Below are positions 1 through 7,821 of a stretch of 64,000 bases of DNA, in pieces; the first letter of the stretch is position 1, and each line of letters begins with the position of its first letter. The notes below the pieces were generated by a model, which worked only from the letters and a program-made list of their open reading frames with translations, was not told the origin of the DNA and made no database searches. This DNA is from RUG572 sp964386385 (lineage in GTDB: Bacteria; Verrucomicrobiota; Kiritimatiellia; RFP12; UBA1067), in assembly GCA_964386385.1 (NCBI GenBank), contig CAYLRN010000001.1:1-64000 (forward strand). Reading direction: 5' to 3'. The position numbers and the translations under genes are program-made.

Positions 1-150
1 GACGTCGTCGCGCCCGCGATGGAGGGCCGCCCCGGCGGGTACACCCGCATCCTGAAGCTGGGCCGCCGCCGCGGCGACGCCGCCGAGCTCTGCCTCCTGC
101 AGTGGGTGACGGTCCCCGAGGCCCCGGCACCCGCCGGCGCCGGCGATTAA
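1..150 (+). CDS. rplQ: 50S ribosomal protein L17, C-terminal end (partial)
   Basis: Reading frame 1 is open from the window edge to TAA at 148-150 and gives 49 residues. The segment GRPGGYTRILKLG followed by RRGDAAELCLLQW matches the conserved C-terminal strand region of ribosomal protein L17, a component of the large ribosomal subunit near the exit tunnel. A short Ala/Pro/Gly-rich tail follows the core, which is common in L17. The 5' part lies outside the window, so the start and the expected rpoA neighbour cannot be seen. The stop codon is embedded in the first unit of a GGTTAAG repeat array. Confidence 0.88.
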   Translation, partial: DVVAPAMEGRPGGYTRILKLGRRRGDAAELCLLQWVTVPEAPAPAGAGD

Positions 151-250
151 GCGGTTAAGCGGTTAAGTTGTCAGGTGGTTGAGCGCCGGAAGACCGAGGT
201 TCTTCAGGAACTTAACCACTTAACCACTTAACCGCTTAATTCCCCTAGGG
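146..250. repeat. Inverted arrays of a GGTTAAGC/CCACTTAA octamer
   Basis: Just after rplQ the sequence reads TTAAGCGGTTAAGCGGTTAAG. About 35 nt later (208-240) the complementary units CTTAACCACTTAACCACTTAACCGCTTAA appear, so the two small arrays can pair as an imperfect stem. The same octamer arrays recur at 60221-60450. No T-run follows, so this is not a classical intrinsic terminator. It could act as a 3' end stabiliser or be a dispersed repeat. Confidence 0.6.
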
Positions 251-252
251 CA

Positions 253-1155
253 ATGGACTTGAAGAAACTCGCCGCGGCGTTCAACCCATGCGCCGAATGC
301 GCCCTGCACCAGACGGAGAGGAAGGTCTATCTCCCCGGCACGGCGCAGGTCGCGGTCACGCTGCGCCGCCTTTTCGCCCTCCTCTTCCCCGGCTGCTACG
401 GTTTTCGTCCCGTTCCGGAGGAGCGGCGCTGCCACCACGTCGAAAGCCTTTTCGAGATGATCGCCCGCGACGTTGAGACGCAGGTGTTCCAGCTGAAGGC
501 GTATTTTCAGGCGACGTCGGGCGGCGACCTGGCGGACGAGCAGCTCAGGCATGAGGCGGAGTCCGTCGCCGAGGCGTTCATGGCGGAACTGCCGGCGATT
601 CGCGCCACGCTGCAGGAGGACATCTCCGCGGCGTACGAGGGAGACCCGGCCGCCATCTCCAAGATGGAGGTCGTCCTGGCCTATCCCGGCCTCCAGGCGA
701 TCGCCGTCCACCGCCTAGCCCATGCGCTCTACAGGCTCGGCGTCCCGATCCTTCCGCGCATGATGAGCGAAATCGCACATTCCCGCACGGGCATCGACAT
801 CCACCCCGGCGCGACGATCGGCGAGCGCTTCTTCGTCGATCACGGCACCGGCGTAGTGATCGGCGAGACGACCGTCATCGGACGCAACGTGAAGCTCTAC
901 CAGGGCGTCACGCTCGGCGCGCTCTCATTCCCGAAGGACGAGGCCACGGGAATGCTGATGAAGGGCCACAAGCGCCATCCGAACGTGGAGGACAACGTCG
1001 TGATCTACGCTGGCGCCACGATCCTGGGCGGCGACACCACGATCGGACACGATTCCGAAATCGGCGGCAACGTCTGGCTCATGGACTCGATCCCGCCTTT
1101 CTCCCGCGTCTACAACCAGACGCCTTTCCCCCGCGTCAAGACGCGCCCGAACTGA
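253..1155 (+). CDS. cysE: Serine O-acetyltransferase
   Basis: This 300-residue protein is a serine acetyltransferase, which makes O-acetylserine from serine and acetyl-CoA in the cytoplasm. O-acetylserine is the substrate of cysteine synthase; a CysK homologue is encoded at 57015. An alpha-helical N-terminal half (about 1-175) precedes a left-handed beta-helix built of hexapeptide repeats. The active-site region DIHPGATIGERFF...DHGTGVVIGETTVIG (about 178-210) and the GHKRHP segment (about 237), equivalent to GGDRHP in CysE, are both present. The acidic cap and C-terminal tail differ from E. coli CysE. The start is the ATG at 253, after TAGGG. The gene is alone on the strand between the octamer array and the following secreted protein, whose start is 28 nt downstream. 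Confidence 0.9.
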   Translation: MDLKKLAAAFNPCAECALHQTERKVYLPGTAQVAVTLRRLFALLFPGCYGFRPVPEERRCHHVESLFEMIARDVETQVFQLKAYFQATSGGDLADEQLRHEAESVAEAFMAELPAIRATLQEDISAAYEGDPAAISKMEVVLAYPGLQAIAVHRLAHALYRLGVPILPRMMSEIAHSRTGIDIHPGATIGERFFVDHGTGVVIGETTVIGRNVKLYQGVTLGALSFPKDEATGMLMKGHKRHPNVEDNVVIYAGATILGGDTTIGHDSEIGGNVWLMDSIPPFSRVYNQTPFPRVKTRPN

Positions 1156-1183
1156 AACCGCCTTCCCCCGACGGAGGATTCCC

Positions 1184-4100
1184 ATGACAAGACCATTGCT
1201 CGCATCTCTCGCCATTTCGGCGCTTTGCCTTTCCGCGTCCGCGCGCAACGACCTCTGGCTCGGCCGCGGCGGCACGTGGAACGCCCATGTCCCCGTCTCC
1301 GTCTCGAATCCTTCTGACGCCGCATGGGAAGGGCGCGCAGCCGTCGTTCCCGTCGGCTTGGGCGAGGGCCGTCTGCCGATCGCCGGCGTCCGCGTCGAAG
1401 AACTGCGTCTCGTCGACGCGCGCGGCGTCCAGCTTGAGTTCGGCGTGTGGAGCGCGGACAAGGGGACGATGCTCACGTCCGGTCCGGTTCCGGATAACGC
1501 GCTTTTCACGATTCCGGTCTGCGCGGCCGCACATGGGAAGGCGGACTACAGGGTCTATTTCGACAACCCCCGCGCCTGGGGGCTGGCCGACTTCTGGAAG
1601 CGCCGTCCATTCGGCCTCGTGAACGGCGGCTTCGAGCGCGTTGACGCAAACGGCGTCCCCTCCGGCTGGCGTGTCTCCGCCGCAGACGAGCAGCATCGGC
1701 TTTCCGTCGTCCCCGGCGGCGTGTCCGGCCGGTGCATCCACGCCGAGGCGGACGCCGGCGCGAAGGCCAGCTGGTTCTGCTACGCGCAGGACGGCATTCC
1801 CGTCACGCCGGGCGCGGTAGTCACGCTCCGCGCGAAGATCCGCGGCGAGGACGTGAAGGGCAACGCCAGCTTCTACGTCCACGCCGGCAACGAGACGAAG
1901 GGCGACGTCCTGAACAACGTGATCCGCGGGTTCAGCGGCACGTTCGCCTGGAAGACGCTGGAGGCGACGATGACCATTCCCGCCGGATGCTCGCGCATGA
2001 CGGTCGGCAGCGTGCTGCGCGGGACCGGGCGGGCGTGGTACGACGAACTTGAAGTCGCGATTGAGGGGCCGAAGTCCGCCGCGCCTGTCGTGTCCGTCGG
2101 CGGCGTGGTGCGTCCGGTGCGGCGCCGGGTCGGCGAGACTGCCGACTGGCCGGTCGGCAAATGGGAGTACCGCGTCCCGGTGCGTCTTCTGAACGACGAC
2201 GATGCGGACGCGGAGTCCGTACTGGCCGCATTTCCGCTCCTGGAGGCCCTGCACGCCACGCGCCATCCCGAATACGAGCTCGAGATTGGCGGGAAGCGCG
2301 TCGAAACGTGTTCGCTGGGCGGACAGCTGCTCTTCAGGTGTTCGCTTCCCGCGAAGAGCGTGACGACGGGCTATCTCTACGTTAGGCAAGGGGCGAAGCC
2401 GGCGGTGGCGGCGAAGCGGGAGGAACTGAAGTCCGCGCTGGGGAGCGACATTCCGTCCGACCAGGTTCTCGTCGAGCGCGTTTCCGTGAAGGGCGAGGCG
2501 GCGTTCGCGGCGATTCTGTCCGGCCCCGCCAACCTTGTGCGCAACGGCAGCTTCGAGGACGGCGCGGCCGGCTGGTCGTCGAACGCCGTCAAGGGCGCGG
2601 CGATGCAGATCGCGGAGGGCGGGCGCTTCGGCGGCAGGTCGGCCCGTCTGACGATTCCGAAGGGAGTGCGCCCGAACTGGGACGGTTGGCGGCAGACCAT
2701 CGCCGTGAAGCCGGACCGCTCGTATCTCTACGGCGCCTTCATCAGCGGCGACGGACTGGAGACGACGGCGAACGTCCATGCGCATCTGCACGACGCGAAG
2801 GGGCGTACCGTCCAGATGGTCAGCGCGGGAGCCGGCGTCTCCGGCACGGCTCCGTGGACGCCCGTCTTCGGTATGCTTGGCGCCGATTCCGGCGTCTGCA
2901 AGGTCAGCCTCCAGCTGACGATGAACGGCCCCGGCACGGTCTCGCACGACGGCGTCCTGCTGGCGGAATTCCGCGCCGGCGCCGTGGGAGAGCCGGAGTT
3001 CGCTCCGGCGGGCGCGACGAAGGGCGTGCTTCGTGTAGGGCAGGTCGACCCGGTGGTCAAGGTCTTCCGCGAGACGCCCGTGGCGGATTGCGCGGGGCGT
3101 CCGTTCTATGTCGCGCTTGCGCGGAACGAGACGGAGACGCTGCAGCTGGCCGTCCGCTCGCCGAGCGCCGTTGCATCGCTTGAGGCGGTCGTCTCCCTCC
3201 CTGCGCCGCTCTCCGTCGAGGTCGGGCGCGTGGGCTACGTGCCGGTGGACTGGCCGACGGCCTACTACAACTGCACGACGCCGGAGTGGGAACTGCGCTA
3301 TCCGCGCACGGCGGGGCAGTCCGACGGCTGGAGCGGCTGGTGGCCGGACCCGATCGACCCGGTCGCCGCAGGTCCCGTCGAGGCGAACCGCGCGCAGGCC
3401 TACTGGATCGAAGTGACGGCTGGCGCGGACGCGAAGCCCGGAACATATCGCGGGACGATCGAGTGGAAGGCCGACGGCAAGGTCGTGCGGACTGACAGCT
3501 TCGACGTCGAGGTCTGGGATTTCGCGCTGCCGGAGCGTCCGGCGTTTCCAGCCATATACGACCTGCGCATGGGCCGCCAGTGGGAAGGGCTGGGCGACAC
3601 GGACGACGCGCGCCGCGAAAGGCTCTGGGCGTTCATGGCGCGGCAGAAGGTCTGCCCCGATTCGCTTGACGGCCGCGTGAAGTTCGAGAAGGACGCGAAC
3701 GGTCGCGTCACGGCGGACTTCACGGAGTACGACCAGCTTGCGTCGCGCTATTTCGACCACTACAGGTTCCCGTCATCGTACACGCCCTACGACTTCTACT
3801 GCTTCGGCTGGGCTATGCCGCCGAAGAAGTTCCTCGGCGAAGACCCCTACGAGGGGACGTGGCCGTACGCGGGAGCAGACTGGACGAAACTGCGCCCAGC
3901 CTACAAGTCCGCCTACCAGCAGGCGCTGAAACTCTACTGGGATCACGTGAAGGCGAAGGGCTGGGCGGACAGGCTGACGCTCTACATCTCCGACGAGCCG
4001 CACTTCACTCGCTCCAACGTCGTCGAGCAGATGAAGGCGCTCTGCGACATGATCCACGCCGTTGACCCGTCCATCCGCATCTACTCCAGCACCTGGCGCC

Positions 4101-4711
4101 ACTGCCCCGACTGGAACAAGTCGCTCGACACGTGGGGCGTCGGACACTACGGCTGCTTCCCGCTCGACGAGCTCAAGGCGCGCCGCGCCGCCGGCCAGCG
4201 CTTCTGGTGGACGACCGACGGGCAGATGTGCCTTGACACGCCGTATTGCGCGGTGGAGCGTCTTCTGCCGCTCTACGCCCACAAGTACGGCGCGGACGCC
4301 TACGAGTTCTGGGGCTGCACCTGGCTCACTTACGATCCGTGGAAGTACGGCTGGCATTCGTACATCCGGCAGTCGGACACCCCTGGCAAGACGTACTGGG
4401 TCCGCTACCCCGCAGGCGACGGCTACCTCATCTATCCGCCGAAGGACAGTGGGAACGAGCCTGTCTCGTCCATCCGTCTCGCGGCGGCGCGCGATGGCGT
4501 GGAAGACCATGCCTACCTCACGCTGCTTGCGGAGCGCGCGAAGGCGGACGCCTCCGCCGCGGCCCTGCTCGCCGAGTGGCACGCGCTCGTCGCATTCCCC
4601 AACGCCGGCGGACGCTACTCCACGCGCATCCTGCCGGAGCCGGAGAAGGTCGGCGAACTCCGCCGCCGCGCCGGCGCGCTGTTGGGCCGTTGCAAGGCGT
4701 CCCATCCCTGA
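1184..4711 (+). CDS. Secreted GH123-like (DUF4091) glycoside hydrolase with two carbohydrate-binding modules
   Basis: This 1175-residue protein starts with a Sec signal peptide (MTRPLLASLAISALCLSASA) behind a strong GGAGGATTCCC ribosome site. Two jelly-roll, CBM-like segments begin with the typical N-G-x-F-E signature: NGGFE near residue 146 and NGSFE near 453. From about residue 620 a beta-sandwich leads into a TIM-barrel of the DUF4091/GH123 catalytic type. The SDEPHF segment near residue 937 contains the Asp-Glu pair that in GH123 enzymes stabilises the N-acetyl group and acts as acid/base. The C-terminal IRLAAARDGVEDHAYL segment is also typical of DUF4091. GH123 enzymes act on beta-N-acetylgalactosaminides, but substrate cannot be assigned here. 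Probably exported to periplasm or surface. Confidence 0.8.
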   Translation: MTRPLLASLAISALCLSASARNDLWLGRGGTWNAHVPVSVSNPSDAAWEGRAAVVPVGLGEGRLPIAGVRVEELRLVDARGVQLEFGVWSADKGTMLTSGPVPDNALFTIPVCAAAHGKADYRVYFDNPRAWGLADFWKRRPFGLVNGGFERVDANGVPSGWRVSAADEQHRLSVVPGGVSGRCIHAEADAGAKASWFCYAQDGIPVTPGAVVTLRAKIRGEDVKGNASFYVHAGNETKGDVLNNVIRGFSGTFAWKTLEATMTIPAGCSRMTVGSVLRGTGRAWYDELEVAIEGPKSAAPVVSVGGVVRPVRRRVGETADWPVGKWEYRVPVRLLNDDDADAESVLAAFPLLEALHATRHPEYELEIGGKRVETCSLGGQLLFRCSLPAKSVTTGYLYVRQGAKPAVAAKREELKSALGSDIPSDQVLVERVSVKGEAAFAAILSGPANLVRNGSFEDGAAGWSSNAVKGAAMQIAEGGRFGGRSARLTIPKGVRPNWDGWRQTIAVKPDRSYLYGAFISGDGLETTANVHAHLHDAKGRTVQMVSAGAGVSGTAPWTPVFGMLGADSGVCKVSLQLTMNGPGTVSHDGVLLAEFRAGAVGEPEFAPAGATKGVLRVGQVDPVVKVFRETPVADCAGRPFYVALARNETETLQLAVRSPSAVASLEAVVSLPAPLSVEVGRVGYVPVDWPTAYYNCTTPEWELRYPRTAGQSDGWSGWWPDPIDPVAAGPVEANRAQAYWIEVTAGADAKPGTYRGTIEWKADGKVVRTDSFDVEVWDFALPERPAFPAIYDLRMGRQWEGLGDTDDARRERLWAFMARQKVCPDSLDGRVKFEKDANGRVTADFTEYDQLASRYFDHYRFPSSYTPYDFYCFGWAMPPKKFLGEDPYEGTWPYAGADWTKLRPAYKSAYQQALKLYWDHVKAKGWADRLTLYISDEPHFTRSNVVEQMKALCDMIHAVDPSIRIYSSTWRHCPDWNKSLDTWGVGHYGCFPLDELKARRAAGQRFWWTTDGQMCLDTPYCAVERLLPLYAHKYGADAYEFWGCTWLTYDPWKYGWHSYIRQSDTPGKTYWVRYPAGDGYLIYPPKDSGNEPVSSIRLAAARDGVEDHAYLTLLAERAKADASAAALLAEWHALVAFPNAGGRYSTRILPEPEKVGELRRRAGALLGRCKASHP

Positions 4712-4804
4712 AAGGGTGCGCATCTGCGCAATTCAGCCGATCTGCGGAGTCGTAATTGCGTCGTCGCTAGCGGCGCTGTGGCGGCAAACGAATGGCGTGG
4801 AGTT

Positions 4805-4867
4805 GGGAGGGACGCGCTTCTGCGCGACCGAGACGGGAGCGGTGGACGCGCAGGAGCGCGTCCCTCT
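4805..4867. repeat. Long hairpin element, copy A
   Basis: The arms GGGAGGGACGCGCTTCTGCG (from 4805) and CGCGCAGGAGCGCGTCCCTC (4848-4867) are near-perfect complements around a 20-nt centre. A second copy with the same arms lies at 60281-60345. It sits in the 243-nt spacer between the convergent GH123-like gene and rsmE, which otherwise shows no gene. It is probably a REP/MITE-like palindrome that may also work as a bidirectional transcription stop. Confidence 0.6.
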
Positions 4868-4954
4868 CATTGCGCAGTAGCATCAGCCGCCACTTGTGCA
4901 TCCGTCGTGGCGAATGCCGCATGCACTCATCTTCTCTGGCCAGTGCGATGACCG

Positions 4955-5692
4955 CTAATCTTCTTCCTGCATGACGGAGGCGAGGACGGAGAGGCCGAAT
5001 ATCGCGGCTGTCTCCGCGCGCAGAATCGTCGGGCCGAAGGACGTTGGGGTTGCGATTTCAAGAAGGGCGGAAAGTTCCGTCGGAGTGAAATCGCCTTCGG
5101 GACCGGTGAAAAGTCCGTACGACCTGCCGGCGACGCCTAGTCTCTTTCGCGCTTCAAGCGCGGCCTGCAGAAGAGGCCGCGGCGGCGGGGTGGTCAGGGC
5201 GCCGACGAACACCTCGTCGCACGCCTTCACGATGGGGAGGGCGTCGCGGAAGTCGACTGCCGGCATGACTTCGGGAATCCACGCGGCGTCGCTCTGCCTG
5301 GCGGCGTCCTCCGCAACGCGGCGCCAACGCTCCGCCTTCGCAGGGCGCTCGTCCGGCGGCAGACGCACGATTGCGCGGTCGGAAATCACCGGCACGATTC
5401 GCGAGACGCCGAGTTCTACGGCCTTTTCGACAGTCCAGTCCCATCGGCTGCCCTTCGTGACGCAGGCGAAAAGCGTCAGGTAGCGGTTCGGGCGTGGAAG
5501 GTGGCGGAGCGGGCCGGCGGCGACGAGGCCGGCGGCGGAATTGCGGAAGACGCGGGAAGAGCCGGCGCCGTCGAAGAGTTCGATTTCCTCGTCCGGCTTG
5601 AGGCGAAGGGTCTTCACGTGCCGCGCCGCCTCCCGCGGGAGGACGGCGCGGTCCTGTTCCAGAAGGGACGTCGACGTCGGGATGCGATGCAT
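4955..5692 (-). CDS. rsmE: 16S rRNA (uracil(1498)-N3)-methyltransferase
   Basis: A 245-residue SPOUT-family methyltransferase of the RsmE type, which methylates U1498 of 16S rRNA using S-adenosylmethionine. The N-terminal PUA-like domain (about 1-70, with EAARHVKTLRLKPDEEI) is followed by the knotted SPOUT domain. The SAM-binding trefoil knot motifs GLFTGPEGDFTPTE (about 192-205) and LGPTILRAETAA-like FGPTILRAETAA (about 220-231) are present. It lies 15 nt after dnaJ on the same strand, so it is probably the last gene of a grpE-dnaJ-rsmE operon, a linkage seen in many bacteria. Confidence 0.93.
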   Translation of the reverse strand: MHRIPTSTSLLEQDRAVLPREAARHVKTLRLKPDEEIELFDGAGSSRVFRNSAAGLVAAGPLRHLPRPNRYLTLFACVTKGSRWDWTVEKAVELGVSRIVPVISDRAIVRLPPDERPAKAERWRRVAEDAARQSDAAWIPEVMPAVDFRDALPIVKACDEVFVGALTTPPPRPLLQAALEARKRLGVAGRSYGLFTGPEGDFTPTELSALLEIATPTSFGPTILRAETAAIFGLSVLASVMQEED

Positions 5693-5707
5693 TGTCCGGT
5701 CCTCCGC

Positions 5708-6898
5708 CTACTTCTTCATGGCGCTCTGCAGCTTCTCCTTCTGCGCGTAGAATGTCTTCAGTTCGGAGGAGAAGTTCCGTGCCTCCGGGAAGTTCTCGGA
5801 AGAGAGGGTCTTGGCGAGTTCGGCCATTGCGTCGCGCTGGCGGCCGGTCAGGCGCGCGGGGACTTCGAAGACGACGCGCGCCATGAGGTCGCCGCAGCGT
5901 CCGTGTAGGTCGGGGGCGCCCTTGCCGCGGAGGCGGAGGACTTTTCCGTTGGGCGTGCCGGCGTCGACCTTCACCGTTGCGATGCCGTCCGGAGTCGGAA
6001 TGTCCACGGCGCCGCCGAGCGCGGCGGTGAACGGGGAGACCGGCACGTCGACCGCGAGGTCGAGGCCTTCGCGCTCGAATATCGGGCTTGGGCGGACGGA
6101 CAGGACGATGTCGAGATCTCCTGGCGGGCCGCCGCGCAGTCCGCCGGCGCCCTTGCCGTGCAGGCGGAGGCGCGAACCGGTGTCCACGCCACGCGGGATG
6201 CGGAGGGAGAGTTCGCGGGGGACGCGGACCTGTCCGGAGCCGCGGCATTTTGCGCACGGCTTTTCGACGACGGAGCCGGAGCCGCCGCATTTGGGGCATG
6301 TCTGGCGCACCTGGAAGAATCCTGCGCGGCCGACGACCTGTCCGTGTCCGCCGCACGTCGGACACGTCACGCGCCTGGAGCCGGCGGCGACGCCGCTCCC
6401 GCTGCAGTCGGGACACTGGTCTGGCATCTTCATCTGCATTGTCCGCTCGCTGCCGAAGATCGCCTCCGCGAAGTCGATTTCCAGTTCCATCGTCATGTCG
6501 TCGCCGCGCCGGGGGCCGTTGGGGTCGGGCCTCGCCTGGCGGCCGCCGCCGAACCCGCCGCCGAAGAAGTCGCCAAATCCGCCGCCGCCGCCGAAGAGCT
6601 GGGAGAAGATGTCGCCCAGGTCTTCGGCGTGGGAGAAGTCGCGGCCGAAGTCGAAGCCGCCGGGGCCGAAGTTCACGCCCTGGTGTCCGAACCTGTCGTA
6701 GCGCTGGCGTTTTTCGGCGTTGGAGAGGACCTCGTACGCCTCCGACGCCTCCTGGAACTTCTCCTTCGCCTCTGGGTTTCCGGGGTTGCGGTCGGGATGC
6801 CATTTCATGGCAAGCTTGCGGTAGGCGCTCTTTATCTCGTCCGCGCCCGCGGTCTTGGACACGCCAAGGACTTCGTAGTAGTCGCGTTTGGTGGCCAT
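5708..6898 (-). CDS. dnaJ: Chaperone protein DnaJ
   Basis: A full-length type I DnaJ (396 residues), the Hsp40 co-chaperone that stimulates the DnaK ATPase. The J domain has the HPD motif at about 34-36. A Gly/Phe-rich linker follows, rich in FGGGGGFGDFFGGG. The zinc-finger domain has four CxxCxGxG repeats (CPDCSGSG, CPTCGGHG, CPKCGGSG, CAKCRGSG) at about 135-210, and the substrate-binding C-terminal domains are complete. The ATG lies one nucleotide after the grpE stop codon, so translation is probably coupled. dnaK itself is not in the window. Confidence 0.96.
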   Translation of the reverse strand: MATKRDYYEVLGVSKTAGADEIKSAYRKLAMKWHPDRNPGNPEAKEKFQEASEAYEVLSNAEKRQRYDRFGHQGVNFGPGGFDFGRDFSHAEDLGDIFSQLFGGGGGFGDFFGGGFGGGRQARPDPNGPRRGDDMTMELEIDFAEAIFGSERTMQMKMPDQCPDCSGSGVAAGSRRVTCPTCGGHGQVVGRAGFFQVRQTCPKCGGSGSVVEKPCAKCRGSGQVRVPRELSLRIPRGVDTGSRLRLHGKGAGGLRGGPPGDLDIVLSVRPSPIFEREGLDLAVDVPVSPFTAALGGAVDIPTPDGIATVKVDAGTPNGKVLRLRGKGAPDLHGRCGDLMARVVFEVPARLTGRQRDAMAELAKTLSSENFPEARNFSSELKTFYAQKEKLQSAMKK

Positions 6899-6899
6899 G

Positions 6900-7547
6900 T
6901 CACGCCTGCTTTCCGGAAGAGACTACGACCTGGGCGGCGCGGAGCAGCTTGCCGTAGAGCATCCATCCGCGCTTCACCTCGTTCATGACATGGTCCTTTT
7001 CGACGTCGGGCGACGGAAGGGTGGCGAGGGCGTCGTGGTAGTCGGCGTTGAACGGCTCGCCGAGAGAGTCGAGCGGCGTCGCGCCGTGCCGTCCGAGCGT
7101 CTTGACGAGTTCGTCGTAGACGAGCTTCACGCCCTTGACGAACGGGTCGTCCGCCCTGTCCTTCGCCTTGTCGAGGGCAAGAGAAAGGTTGTCCACGGTG
7201 GCAAGCACGTCCTTGATGACGTCGGACGCGGCGGCCTTCACGAGGTCTTCGCGGTCACGTTCGGTCCGCTTGCGGAAATTGTCGAAGTCCGCCATCACGC
7301 GGGCGCACTGCAGCCGCCAGTCGACGTCGCCCTTTTTCTCCGTCTCCCGCTCCTCTGCGGGCGCCTTCGCCTCTTCCGGGGAGGTCTCTTCCGCCTTCGC
7401 CTCTTCTTCGGGAGAGTCCTTTTCCGCGGCGTCCCCGTCCTTCTCCGCGCAGTCGGCGGCCGCGTCCGGTTCGCCCCCTGCGTTTTCGGGCGTCTCGGCT
7501 TCCGTCGTGTTCAAGTCCTTTTCAATGTCCTTTTCTTCTTCCGCCAT
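6900..7547 (-). CDS. grpE: Nucleotide exchange factor GrpE
   Basis: GrpE (215 residues) releases ADP from DnaK. The first 85 or so residues are a low-complexity Glu/Ala-rich acidic extension, common in GrpE. The coiled-coil and beta domains follow, with ADFDNFRKRTERDREDL near residue 95 and the VLATVDNLSLALD region. The signature near the C-terminus reads FNADYHDALATLPSPDVEKDHVMNEVKRGWMLYGKLLRAAQVVVS, split here by function rather than position. A TACAAT -10-like box on the minus strand lies about 55 nt upstream (near 7603). No CIRCE operator was seen. It heads the grpE-dnaJ-rsmE cluster. Confidence 0.93.
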   Translation of the reverse strand: MAEEEKDIEKDLNTTEAETPENAGGEPDAAADCAEKDGDAAEKDSPEEEAKAEETSPEEAKAPAEERETEKKGDVDWRLQCARVMADFDNFRKRTERDREDLVKAAASDVIKDVLATVDNLSLALDKAKDRADDPFVKGVKLVYDELVKTLGRHGATPLDSLGEPFNADYHDALATLPSPDVEKDHVMNEVKRGWMLYGKLLRAAQVVVSSGKQA

Positions 7548-7821
7548 GATGCAGTGCCGTCCTTGTCTTTCGTTCGTTCTTTCAAATCAAAATGCGACAT
7601 AGGATTGTAGCAGAAAACGTACCATGTGACCAGTGGCGACTTTGCCGTGCCATGGCGGGCTGAAGTGGCACACTCGTGTGCCATCTGCGGCCTTCCCGGG
7701 TCGGACGCGCGCGTGCCCACGCGGGTCGATGGAAGGACGCGCGCCGATGCGTCCGCTTTTGTGGTATAATGGCGGAACTGGTCTTAGCGATTCAGGAAAT
7801 GCCAAAGCAAAGGGAACGCAC

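Noticed and set aside
1136..3760. 874-residue open frame on the minus strand
   Set aside because: Exactly antisense to the GH123-like gene; Arg/Ala/His-rich low-quality sequence produced by high GC third positions, with no ribosome site or family motif.
4712..4954. Possible small gene in the spacer before rsmE
   Set aside because: Only frames overlapping the hairpin element are open; no ribosome site or coding signature was found.
7633..7821. Upstream extension of the isomerase-like frame (63 codons)
   Set aside because: The TATAAT promoter box lies within it, and the downstream ATG begins a clean Sec signal peptide.
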